From JBCAWW01 sp039024315 (GTDB lineage Bacteria; Bacteroidota; Bacteroidia; J057): 64,000 bases of DNA. A program made the position numbers and the translations under genes. Below the pieces are notes generated by a model. That model did not search any database. It worked only from the letters and a program-made list of their open reading frames with translations, and had not been told where the DNA came from. Positions 41,723 to 49,609 of the stretch are shown one piece after another (position 1 is the first letter of the stretch; each line of letters opens with the position of its first letter). The DNA is taken from contig JBCCQN010000001.1 of assembly GCA_039024315.1 (NCBI GenBank), positions 134,784-198,783 of the forward strand, read 5' to 3'.

Positions 41723-44102
41723 TTATATCGGTAAAAGCGTAAAACGAGTTGAGGATAAGCGATTCCTCACCGGCAAAGGACGTTATACAGACGATATCGT
41801 ACTTCCGGGTATGCTGCACATGCAAATTGTCCGTAGCAGCTATGCACACGCTAGAGTCAATCGTATCGATACCAGCGCTGCTAAAGCCCATGCTGATGTA
41901 GTAGCGGTTTATACGGGAGCGGATATCCATACGGATGGTAACATCATTGGGGTGCCCTGTGGTTGGCAGGTAAACTTCAAAAATGGTGATACCATGAAAG
42001 AACCGCCTCACCCCTTATTGGTTAAGGATAAGGTCCGCCATATGGGAGATGCTGTTGCTATCGTTATTGCTGAAACAAAAGAGGCCGCCAAAGATGCAGC
42101 CGAATTAGTCGTAGTAGATTATGAGCCCCTACCATCGGTTACAGATGTAGGGAAAGCAGCGGCGGCGGGTGCGCCATTAGTACATGATGATGTACCAGAT
42201 AATCTCTGTTTTGACTGGGAGCTCGGTGATAAAGCTAAAACGGATGCGGCTATGGAAACTGCGCATCATATCACCAAGCTAGACTTTGTCAATCAGCGGG
42301 TGATTCCCAATGCGATTGAACCTAGAGCCGCTATTGGCAGCTATGATGCTACTAATGACAAATATACGCTCTACACTACCTCACAAAACCCACACCTTAC
42401 ACGCTTGCTACTTTGTGCCTTTGTATTGGGGATTCCTGAGCATAAAGTGCGCGTGGTTGCGCCCGATGTAGGTGGTGGATTTGGTAGTAAAATCTTCCAT
42501 TACTCAGAAGAAGCACTAGTGATTTGGGCTTCCAATAAGTTGCAACGCCCGATTAAGTGGAACAGTGAGCGTAGCGAAGCCTTCTTGACTGATGCCCACG
42601 GCCGCGATCATAAGACAAGTGCCGAAATGGGCTTTGATGCTGAAGGAAATATCGTTGGTCTCAGGATCAATACTCTCGCTAACTTAGGGGCTTATCTTTC
42701 TACTTTTGCACCGGCAGTACCTACTTATCTACATGGTACACTCTTACAGGGGCTATACACAACTCCCGCTATCCATATTGATCTGAAGGCTGTCTTTACT
42801 CACACTACAGCAGTAGATGCTTATCGGGGTGCTGGACGTCCAGAGGCAACTTTCCTCTTGGAAAGAATGATTGATCTTTCGGCTATCGAAATGGGCATGG
42901 ACCCAGTTGAGCTACGTAAGAAAAACTTTATCCCAGCCTTCGATGGCGTTGAACAAGAAGGCTATATAACTCAAGTAGCCCTGCAATACGATAGTGGTGA
43001 TTACCACCCCGTCCTTGACCGAGCGGTTGAAATGGTCGGTTATGAGCAATTTCGGAAAGAGCAGGCCGAAGCACGCGCCAATGGCCGCTACCTAGGCATT
43101 GGCTTTTCTACCTATATCGAGGCTTGTGGTATCGCTCCCTCGGCTGTAGTGGGGGCCCTAGGCGCTCGTGCAGGTCTTTATGAGTCAGCCCAAGTGCGAG
43201 TGCAGCCTACTGGTTCGGTGAGCGTTTATACGGGTTCTCACTCGCATGGCCAAGGCCACGAAACCACTTTCGCTCAGGTTGTTGCCGATAAGCTAGGTAT
43301 CCCCTTAGAAAGCGTAGATATCATCCACGGTGATTCTGATGCAGTAGCCTTTGGTATGGGTACCTATGGTTCTCGTTCTCTAGCCGTAGGAGGGAGTGCG
43401 ATCATGAAGAGTATTGATAAAGTCTTAGAAAAAGGCGCTAAAATCGCTGCTCATAAGTTAGAAGCAGCCGAAGATGATATTGAATATAGCGATGGGCAAT
43501 GGACCGTTAAGGGTACTGATAAGTCAATTGGCTTTGGCGATATTGCTTTGACCGCCTATGTGCCTCATGATTATCCCGCCAATCTAGAGCCGGGGATGGA
43601 CTTCTCTAGTTTCTATGACCCTGCAAACTTTACCTATCCGTTTGGCGCCCACATCGCCGTGGTGGAGGTAGATCCTGATACGGGTAAAGTTGATCTGAAG
43701 CGCTTTATTGCTGTAGATGATGTCGGGAACGTAATCAACCCCATGATCGTTGACGGTCAGATCCACGGCGGTCTAGCCCAAGGAATCGGTCAGGCCCTAT
43801 TTGAAGGGGCAATTTATGATGAAGAAGGGCAGCTGATGAACGGCTCTTACATGGACTACACCATGCCGAGAGCAGATGATCTACCTAGTTTTGAGATTGA
43901 CCGTACGGTAACGCCTTGTCCACACAACCCCCTCGGGGTAAAAGGTGCTGGTGAAGCAGGCTGTATCGGTTCTACCCCTGCAGTAGTAAATGCGGTAGTA
44001 GATGCTTTGGCTCCTTTTGGGGTGCGTGATGTGCAAATGCCAATGACACCTGAGCGGGTATGGCGTGCGATGCACAATGGTAACGGTAATGGTAAAGCTT
44101 AA
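41715..44102 (+). CDS. Molybdopterin-binding large subunit, form II CoxL-like
   Basis: 795 residues, catalytic subunit of the xanthine dehydrogenase/CO dehydrogenase family. N-terminal a/b hammerhead domain (SVKRVEDKRFLTGKGRYTDD); Mo-cofactor domains with VVAPDVGGGFGSK, GSHSHGQGHETTFAQVVADK and the conserved Glu in GVKGAGEAGCIGSTPAVVN. The active-site loop reads AYRGAGR at 369-375. This is the form II signature; true CO dehydrogenases of form I have AYxCSFR with the Cys that binds Cu. So CO oxidation is not assured, and the substrate could be a heterocycle or aldehyde. Mo cofactor genes are not in the window. Confidence 0.95.
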   Translation: MGNYIGKSVKRVEDKRFLTGKGRYTDDIVLPGMLHMQIVRSSYAHARVNRIDTSAAKAHADVVAVYTGADIHTDGNIIGVPCGWQVNFKNGDTMKEPPHPLLVKDKVRHMGDAVAIVIAETKEAAKDAAELVVVDYEPLPSVTDVGKAAAAGAPLVHDDVPDNLCFDWELGDKAKTDAAMETAHHITKLDFVNQRVIPNAIEPRAAIGSYDATNDKYTLYTTSQNPHLTRLLLCAFVLGIPEHKVRVVAPDVGGGFGSKIFHYSEEALVIWASNKLQRPIKWNSERSEAFLTDAHGRDHKTSAEMGFDAEGNIVGLRINTLANLGAYLSTFAPAVPTYLHGTLLQGLYTTPAIHIDLKAVFTHTTAVDAYRGAGRPEATFLLERMIDLSAIEMGMDPVELRKKNFIPAFDGVEQEGYITQVALQYDSGDYHPVLDRAVEMVGYEQFRKEQAEARANGRYLGIGFSTYIEACGIAPSAVVGALGARAGLYESAQVRVQPTGSVSVYTGSHSHGQGHETTFAQVVADKLGIPLESVDIIHGDSDAVAFGMGTYGSRSLAVGGSAIMKSIDKVLEKGAKIAAHKLEAAEDDIEYSDGQWTVKGTDKSIGFGDIALTAYVPHDYPANLEPGMDFSSFYDPANFTYPFGAHIAVVEVDPDTGKVDLKRFIAVDDVGNVINPMIVDGQIHGGLAQGIGQALFEGAIYDEEGQLMNGSYMDYTMPRADDLPSFEIDRTVTPCPHNPLGVKGAGEAGCIGSTPAVVNAVVDALAPFGVRDVQMPMTPERVWRAMHNGNGNGKA

Positions 44103-44116
44103 AATCTCAAACTAAC

Positions 44117-44965
44117 ATGATTCCAAATAATTTTGAATATCATCGACCTGCTAACGTGCAAGAGGCTTTGGGTATGCTGAGCCAGTACGGAGACGAGGCG
44201 AAATTATTAGCTGGAGGGCATTCTTTGATCCCTACCCTCAAGCTACGACTCAATGATCCTGGACACTTGATCGATATCGGTCATTTAAAGGATTTAAGGT
44301 ACATCAGGCAAGAAGGAAGTGAAATCGCCATTGGGGCAAACTCTACTCATTCTGATGTTGCCTTTCATGCTTTGATCGAGGAACACTTTCCTGTCATGGC
44401 CCAAGCGGGTAGATTGATTGGGGATGTCCAAGTCCGTAACCGTGGCACTATTGGCGGCAGTATTGCACACGCTGATCCTGCTGCAGATTGGCCGGCGACC
44501 TTGTTGGCCACTGATGCCAAGATCGTCATAATGGGCCAAGGAGGGAGTCGCAGCGTAGCCGCTACTGATTTTTTCAAAGGCCTCTATTACACTGCGGTCA
44601 ATGAAGGGGAAATCGTGACGGAAATTCGTATTCCGGTACCTCCTGCTGGATCAAGCTCTGCTTACATGAAATTCATGCAGCCTGCCTCTCGCTTCGCGAT
44701 TGTCGGTTGTGCGGTGATGTTACCTGGGGGTAGTACTGATGACCCGAGAGTCGCCTTCAATGGTGTTTCTTCGGCTCCTTTCCGTGATACTGGGGTTGAA
44801 GCAGCCCTCAAAGGTAAAGTTGCTGACAAGGCAAATATCGAAGCTGCAGCTGCCCATGCAGCTAATGGACAAAGCGTGATGAGTGATCACTTCGCTTCCG
44901 AAGATTATCGTACTCATCTAGCGAAGGTATATGCTCGTAAGACCTTATATGCTGCTACAAGCTAG
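44117..44965 (+). CDS. FAD-binding subunit (CoxM-like)
   Basis: 282 residues. FAD-binding signatures are LLAGGHSLIPTLKLRLNDPG (about 34-53) and RNRGTIGGSIAHADPAADWP (about 109-128); the C-terminal domain is the CO dehydrogenase flavoprotein type (RFAIVGCAVMLPGG, AFNGVSSAPFR). It receives electrons from the Fe-S subunit and passes them to quinone or another acceptor. It follows the large subunit by 14 bases and is followed by a strong hairpin. Confidence 0.95.
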   Translation: MIPNNFEYHRPANVQEALGMLSQYGDEAKLLAGGHSLIPTLKLRLNDPGHLIDIGHLKDLRYIRQEGSEIAIGANSTHSDVAFHALIEEHFPVMAQAGRLIGDVQVRNRGTIGGSIAHADPAADWPATLLATDAKIVIMGQGGSRSVAATDFFKGLYYTAVNEGEIVTEIRIPVPPAGSSSAYMKFMQPASRFAIVGCAVMLPGGSTDDPRVAFNGVSSAPFRDTGVEAALKGKVADKANIEAAAAHAANGQSVMSDHFASEDYRTHLAKVYARKTLYAATS

Positions 44966-44991
44966 TGGTACAGTGGCTTAATAAATTTTTC

Positions 44992-45020
44992 GAAAGCGCG
45001 GGCTTTGTGTCCGCGCTTTC
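44992..45020. terminator. Hairpin after the three hydroxylase subunits
   Basis: A perfect 10-bp stem GAAAGCGCGG/CCGCGCTTTC with a 9-base loop, followed by ATAATTTTG. That tail is both a weak T run and a TAnnTTTG promoter match (TAATTTTG, 45022-45029), so the structural genes may be partly uncoupled from the two maturation genes. Confidence 0.7.
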
Positions 45021-45047
45021 ATAATTTTGATCTCAAATCTATTTCTC

Positions 45048-45944
45048 TTGATTTCTCATCCTGAATTGAGCCGCATCGAAAAGATGCTTGCCACCCAAGG
45101 CTATATTACCGAACGCTCTATCGTCATATCCGTATTCTTGGCGATGCAGCTACGCAAACCCTTGTTGATTGAAGGACCCGCCGGCGTTGGTAAGACAGAA
45201 ATTGCCAAGGTGATGGCTCAGGCCCTCGACACAGATTTGATTAGGCTGCAATGCTACGAAGGACTCGATGCTACCCATGCGCTTTATGAGTGGAATTATC
45301 AGCGCCAACTGCTACATCTCAAAATGGACGAAGGGAGTCAGCGCAGCTTAGCGGATAAAGAGAAAACGATTTTTGGAGAGGCGTTTTTGCTTAAGCGCCC
45401 ACTCTTACAGGCGATTACGCATCATAAATCGCCGGTTCTGCTGATCGATGAAATTGATCGCTCGGATGAGGAATTTGAAAGCTTCTTCCTAGAGGTTCTT
45501 TCCGACTGGCAGATTTCTATCCCTGAGATAGGGACGGTGGAAGCTACTCATATTCCTTATGTAGTGGTCACCGGCAATCGCACTAGAGAGCTATCTGAGG
45601 CTTTACGCCGTCGTTGTCTTTACCTTTGGATTGATTATCCAGACTATGACAAAGAGCTTGCGATTGTACAGCAAAAGGTTCCCAATATTGACAAACAATT
45701 AGCGGAGCAAATTTGTCGTTTTATGGCCGTCGTTCGCGAAGAGCGACTTGAAAAAGTACCAGGGATAGCCGAAACCTTAGACTGGGCTACGAGTCTAGCT
45801 TCCTTGCATTTTGATCATTTAGATCAGGAAATAGTCGAAAGCACTTTAGGAGTCATCCTCAAAGATTGGCAGGATATCCGTCATACGCAGACTTCCCTTT
45901 CCGAGCTGCTCGAAAAAACTGGCGTCATTTCAAAACTGGAATAA
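45048..45944 (+). CDS. MoxR-type AAA ATPase (CoxD-like)
   Basis: About 299 residues. Walker A GPAGVGKTEIAKVMAQAL, Walker B LIDEIDRSDEEFESFF, sensor region VVTGNRTRELSEALRRRC and YLWIDYPDYDKE. In CO dehydrogenase clusters CoxD is an AAA chaperone that helps build the Mo active site. There is no ATG before residue ML (45084) although SHPELSRIEKMLATQGYI is conserved-looking N-terminal sequence. A TTG at 45048 (MISHPELS) is taken as start; a TTG at 45027 would overlap a possible -7 element. It ends directly before the VWA gene, which has no intergenic base. Confidence 0.92.
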   Translation: MISHPELSRIEKMLATQGYITERSIVISVFLAMQLRKPLLIEGPAGVGKTEIAKVMAQALDTDLIRLQCYEGLDATHALYEWNYQRQLLHLKMDEGSQRSLADKEKTIFGEAFLLKRPLLQAITHHKSPVLLIDEIDRSDEEFESFFLEVLSDWQISIPEIGTVEATHIPYVVVTGNRTRELSEALRRRCLYLWIDYPDYDKELAIVQQKVPNIDKQLAEQICRFMAVVREERLEKVPGIAETLDWATSLASLHFDHLDQEIVESTLGVILKDWQDIRHTQTSLSELLEKTGVISKLE

Positions 45945-47099
45945 ATGGCGGTCCAGTCCCAAAATCTTATCACGCGCAAAACCAGTCTCAGCGCCAACAT
46001 CGTGCAGTTTTGTCGCTTTCTGCGCGAAAAAGGCCTTCCCAATGGTCCCGCAGAGGAAGCCGACGCCCTACGGGCTATGGCCATTTTGCCCCCCGAGGAT
46101 CCTGAATTATTGCGTGATTGCCTAAGGGCAATTCTCACTCGTAGTCGAAGAAATCAAGTCAAATTTGATGAGCTCTATGACGAGTATTGGCGTAATTTGG
46201 ATCGAGCGGTGGACTCCAAGGTCAAAGACGGAAAAGAGGAAAAGCCTCAAGCTAAGCCCAAGCAAAAGGCACCGAGTATTCAAGCCCTAAAAAGTTGGCT
46301 ACATGGTAACAAGGAGGAAGAAGAGCAAACTTTAGCAACTTACAGTGCCACGGGTAGCCTGATTCACAAAGATTTTAGCGCCTTTGGGACGGAAGAGTTG
46401 AGTGAGGTGATGAAGTTGATTCAGCAATTTGCCCGCATGCTCGCTACCCAATATCAGCGGCGTTATCGAGCGGCCAAAAAAGGGCAAAAGCTAGACCTCC
46501 GGCGAACGCTAAGGCTCAATCTGCGACGAGGGGGGGAAATCTTGGAACTGGCCTTCCGCAAGCGCAGGGTACGCAAGATGAAGATGGTGGTGCTCTGTGA
46601 TGTGAGCAAATCCATGGATCTGTACAGCCGTTTTTTGATGCAATTTCTCTATGCCTTCCAAAATGTATATCGCCGGATCGAGACCTTTGTCTTTGGTACC
46701 CGCCTGCAACGCATCACTGAATCCTTGCGGGAGAGGGAGTTTAGCGGTGCTCTAGAAAAGCTTTCCGACCAAGTAAATGATTGGTCAGGGGGGACACGTA
46801 TTGGTTTTTGTCTTAAGTATTTTGTGGACACCTTCGGTGAACGCTTAGTTGATCAAAATACCATTGTTTTGATTTTGAGTGATGGCTGGGACACTGGAGA
46901 GCTGGCGTTCCTCGAAGAGGCAATGATATACCTCCATAAAAAGGCCCACAAGGTGGTCTGGCTCAATCCACTGGCTGGGAACCCTAACTTTGAACCCAGC
47001 GTAAAAGGAATGGCTACTGCTTTGCCATATATCGATCTATTTGCCTCAGCACACAATCTTGATAGTTTGAGAAAGGCAATCAAAGCGATGAGCCGCTAA
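45945..47099 (+). CDS. VWA-domain maturation protein (CoxE-like)
   Basis: 384 residues, the partner of the MoxR ATPase. N-terminal helical region (ANIVQFCRFLREKGLPNGPA), a Lys/Glu-rich linker (about 90-120), then a CoxE/VWA domain: RRVRKMKMVVLCDVSKSMDLYSR with the MIDAS DxSxS motif, QVNDWSGGTRIGFCLKYFVD, VLILSDGWDTGE. MoxR-VWA pairs act as chaperones for metal cofactor insertion, here probably for the upstream hydroxylase. Start follows the ATPase stop immediately. Two mini-hairpins (46829 and 46905) lie within this gene. Confidence 0.93.
   Translation: MAVQSQNLITRKTSLSANIVQFCRFLREKGLPNGPAEEADALRAMAILPPEDPELLRDCLRAILTRSRRNQVKFDELYDEYWRNLDRAVDSKVKDGKEEKPQAKPKQKAPSIQALKSWLHGNKEEEEQTLATYSATGSLIHKDFSAFGTEELSEVMKLIQQFARMLATQYQRRYRAAKKGQKLDLRRTLRLNLRRGGEILELAFRKRRVRKMKMVVLCDVSKSMDLYSRFLMQFLYAFQNVYRRIETFVFGTRLQRITESLREREFSGALEKLSDQVNDWSGGTRIGFCLKYFVDTFGERLVDQNTIVLILSDGWDTGELAFLEEAMIYLHKKAHKVVWLNPLAGNPNFEPSVKGMATALPYIDLFASAHNLDSLRKAIKAMSR
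46829..46844 (-). repeat. GAA-triloop mini-hairpin, stem CACC/GGTG, inside a gene
   Basis: On the minus strand GCGTT, then CACC-GAA-GGTG, encoding TFGER in the CoxE-like gene. Only 60 bases from another copy. Confidence 0.8.
46905..46920 (+). repeat. GAA-triloop mini-hairpin, stem CCTC/GAGG, inside a gene
   Basis: GCGTT, then CCTC-GAA-GAGG, identical to the copy at 584-599, encoding AFLEEA in the CoxE-like gene. Confidence 0.82.
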
Positions 47100-47122
47100 G
47101 CACAAACACCTAGATACGCATC

Positions 47123-47464
47123 ATGAAAGCACAAAGTGAATTGGAATCGTTTCGTTATGAGCTGATAGAAGAAAAAAGAGACCGCAATCGAGACAAAATC
47201 ATACTAGGCTACATTATCTACGCCATCTTCACCTTCTTGCTGATGTTTTTCCTTAATCAAGTATTTCCAGATTGGTATGGGAGTTTAGTCGCCAAAATCG
47301 TTTATGGGGTATGGAGCCTAGGCTGGTTTACTATACCTTTGTTATTGGCTTACCAAGTGAAATCGAAACGGTTAAGAAAGCTTGGAGTTACCCTTGCTAC
47401 TTTATACCTTATTTTCAAAATATCTGCAGAATTTTATGGCTTCTTTGAAGCTATCAGGCTATAG
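47123..47464 (+). CDS. Small membrane protein, tandem copy 1
   Basis: 113 residues, a polar N-terminus (SELESFRYELIEEKRDRNRD) followed by three or four hydrophobic segments (GYIIYAIFTFLLMFFLNQVF, YGVWSLGWFTIPLLLAYQV, LGVTLATLYLIFKI). The next gene has the same plan and length, so the pair is a tandem duplication. It begins 23 bases after the CoxE-like gene, which may indicate co-transcription. No family recognised. Confidence 0.75.
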   Translation: MKAQSELESFRYELIEEKRDRNRDKIILGYIIYAIFTFLLMFFLNQVFPDWYGSLVAKIVYGVWSLGWFTIPLLLAYQVKSKRLRKLGVTLATLYLIFKISAEFYGFFEAIRL

Positions 47465-47469
47465 ACTAA

Positions 47470-47485
47470 GCGTTTTGCGAAGCAA
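47470..47485 (+). repeat. GAA-triloop mini-hairpin, stem TTGC/GCAA
   Basis: GCGTT, then TTGC-GAA-GCAA, between the two small membrane protein genes. Here even the outermost pair has changed from C/G to T/A with pairing kept. Confidence 0.8.
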
Positions 47486-47502
47486 CCTTCACAACCAAAA
47501 CT

Positions 47503-47844
47503 ATGCAAGAAAAAAGCGAATTAGAAAACCTGAAAGAGGATCTACTTGACAATGTCAAGGACCTCAACCGAGATAAAGTCCTTATGGGTGTGATAGTTTA
47601 CATGCTCATTACCTTCCTCTTTTACAGAGGGATGGCGCTGTTTTTTGTGGATTGGTATGAAAGTGTTTTTTTCAGGCTCATCAATTATAGTCTGAGTTTT
47701 TGTTGGGCTTTAATCCCCTTATTGATCGCTCGCCAGCTAAAAGACGTTAACATTCGTACTGCTGGTATAATCGTAGCCTCTATTTATCTTTTCCTTAGCT
47801 TAGCTACTACGATTAAAGAAATTACGGATTATTTCTTTTTCTGA
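47503..47844 (+). CDS. Small membrane protein, tandem copy 2
   Basis: 113 residues, a paralogue of the previous gene: same N-terminal SELENLKEDL ... LNRDKVLMG and same hydrophobic layout (VIVYMLITFLFYRGMALFFV, LSFCWALIPLLIARQL, IIVASIYLFLSLA). Its 3' end overlaps the convergent sulfatase stop by 16 bases. Function unknown. Confidence 0.75.
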   Translation: MQEKSELENLKEDLLDNVKDLNRDKVLMGVIVYMLITFLFYRGMALFFVDWYESVFFRLINYSLSFCWALIPLLIARQLKDVNIRTAGIIVASIYLFLSLATTIKEITDYFFF

Positions 47845-49361
47845 TTACCGCTTTGAGGACCTTCTGGCCTGCCATACCCATCTACCGGCTCCACAAACCG
47901 CTTTAGCTGGCTAGGGAGAGCTAGCGTTACCATCACTTGATTGCTAAAGGGATGGGTCTTGCGAAAGATATAGGTCATACTCATCATCAGACGATCCACT
48001 CTGGGGGCGTGCTCCGGCTGCATGATGAGGTTGTTGGTTTCATGTGGATCAGACTTGAGATGATAAAGGCGATGATCCAGACCCGTAGGTTCATTGCCTG
48101 TGGCATAACCGGAGCCTAGGTCTTTTTTACCGCTGGTGAAGATGTATTTGTATTCCCCATCGGTGATCATTGCTTTGTTATCTTCAAGATATTCGGCAAA
48201 GATGAAATCATGCAACTTGACCTTGACACCTTGCAATAAGGGCTGTAAGGCCAGACCTTGGCGTTCCGGCATCGGAGCTAATCCCAAAGACGCTACCATC
48301 GTAGGCACCAAGTCAACTAAACTAATGGGTTGTTCCACGCTTGCTCCAGCATCATATCCTCTAATGATCAAAGGGGTGGTGATCGCTTCTTCCCACATCA
48401 TGTGCTTTTCAAAGCGCCCGTGATGATTGAGTAGGTAACCATGATCGCCTACAAAGACCACTAAAGTATTTTCGGCAAGGCCTAGGTTTTTGAGTTCGTC
48501 GAGGACGTAACCCACATTACGATCCATATACTCGACAGAGCTGTAATAAGAGCGTATAATACCGCGCTTCTCTTCATCGCTTAGATCCTTAAATACCTCT
48601 GGCATGAACTTCTTGTCTGCCTCTGTACCTTGGGCTAGGGGCATATCTTCTGGATTGTACGCATCCGCATAATCATTGGGAAAGCTAAAAGGAGAATGAG
48701 GCTCGCGAAAACTGATAACGGCAAAAAAGCGCTCTTCTTTGTGGCGTTTCATGAACTCTACCCCCGATTTGGCAAAGAAGGTTCCTTGCGCAAAGTCATA
48801 CCAATTGCCTGAGGTGGCGCCTTCTGCATTGAGCCAGATTTTGGCGGAGTCTTGGAAAGGCTTCCACTCTGGTCTTACTTTCACGCTTTGCGGAACGCTT
48901 TTTTGAGTAGCTGAGGCCAAGAATGCATTGTGTTGAGCATTGTTGACTAAGGTGTCGAAACCATGCTTGCGATTACTATTGAAGTGATGCTTGCCAAATA
49001 TGCCGGTGGCAAAGCCTTGCTCTTTTAAGTATTCGGCGATGGTGAGAGTAGAGTCTGGAAGAGGAGTCTGCAAAAGTGTAACCCCCGCGGCATGCGGATA
49101 AAGTCCTGTCATTAAGCTAGCGCGAGATGGGGTGCACATGGGCGAGGTCGCGTAAGCACGTTCAAAGCGAACCCCCTCGGCCGCCAAGGCGTCGATATTG
49201 GGCGTGCGAATGATCTCGTTACCGTAGCAGCCAACGGCATGGGTAGCTAAATCATCACTAATGATAAAAAGTACATTATCAAAAGTTTTTGGAGGATTTA
49301 GGGCTTCACATCCCCCCCAAAAGAGTAATCCCAGCAGGAGAAAGTAGTAGTTCTTTTGCAT
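47829..49361 (-). CDS. Sulfatase, formylglycine type, lipoprotein
   Basis: 510 residues. Lipoprotein signal with the acylated Cys at residue 18 (FLLLGLLFWGGC). Metal-binding IISDD near 33-37 and the catalytic motif CTPSR at 76-80, where Cys76 would be oxidised to formylglycine. Also FATGIFGKHHFNSNRKHGFD, EPHSPF, VVFVGDHGYLLNHHGRFEKH and the C-terminal YKYIFTSGKKDL and LYHLKSDPHETNNL. It belongs to the type I (S1) sulfatases, which remove sulfate esters from polysaccharides or glycosaminoglycans; substrate specificity cannot be told. The activating enzyme (anSME/FGE) is not in the window. It is divergent from the T9SS dehydrogenase gene. Confidence 0.94.
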   Translation of the reverse strand: MQKNYYFLLLGLLFWGGCEALNPPKTFDNVLFIISDDLATHAVGCYGNEIIRTPNIDALAAEGVRFERAYATSPMCTPSRASLMTGLYPHAAGVTLLQTPLPDSTLTIAEYLKEQGFATGIFGKHHFNSNRKHGFDTLVNNAQHNAFLASATQKSVPQSVKVRPEWKPFQDSAKIWLNAEGATSGNWYDFAQGTFFAKSGVEFMKRHKEERFFAVISFREPHSPFSFPNDYADAYNPEDMPLAQGTEADKKFMPEVFKDLSDEEKRGIIRSYYSSVEYMDRNVGYVLDELKNLGLAENTLVVFVGDHGYLLNHHGRFEKHMMWEEAITTPLIIRGYDAGASVEQPISLVDLVPTMVASLGLAPMPERQGLALQPLLQGVKVKLHDFIFAEYLEDNKAMITDGEYKYIFTSGKKDLGSGYATGNEPTGLDHRLYHLKSDPHETNNLIMQPEHAPRVDRLMMSMTYIFRKTHPFSNQVMVTLALPSQLKRFVEPVDGYGRPEGPQSGNQKKK

Positions 49362-49525
49362 AGTTCGAAGTTAATTAAAGAGTAGCAAGAATAAAGTATT
49401 AAGGGCAAAGAAAAATGCTCTTGGTGAAACAGATTGCCCAATTTTGCGGAGGCTCAATACTGGATACTTTTGTTTAGGTACTCAAAAAAGGAAGTGGAGA
49501 TCTGTCAACTAATTATTTGGAACAA

Positions 49526-49556
49526 TGATCCAGATTTTTTGAATAATAGTCCAAAT
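49526..49556 (+). promoter_or_regulatory. Direct repeat pair, 21-bp spacing, before the dehydrogenase gene
   Basis: TGATCCAGAT (49526-49535) and TAGTCCAAAT (49547-49556), starting 21 bp apart. It ends 53 bases before the ATG at 49610. Shares pattern and spacing with the sites at 53530 and 62256, as expected for an AraC-type regulator. Confidence 0.6.
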
Positions 49557-49609
49557 GTAATGGTTGGCTATTGAGGAGATTGAAGGGCATTCATTTAAAG
49601 CATAGTTGT

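Noticed and set aside
45725..45755. CGTTCGCGAAGAGCG as another mini-hairpin
   Set aside because: Only a 3-bp stem is left with a GAAGA loop. Similar weak lookalikes (3280, 18072, 28092, 36653, 48261, 48884) were not counted as copies.
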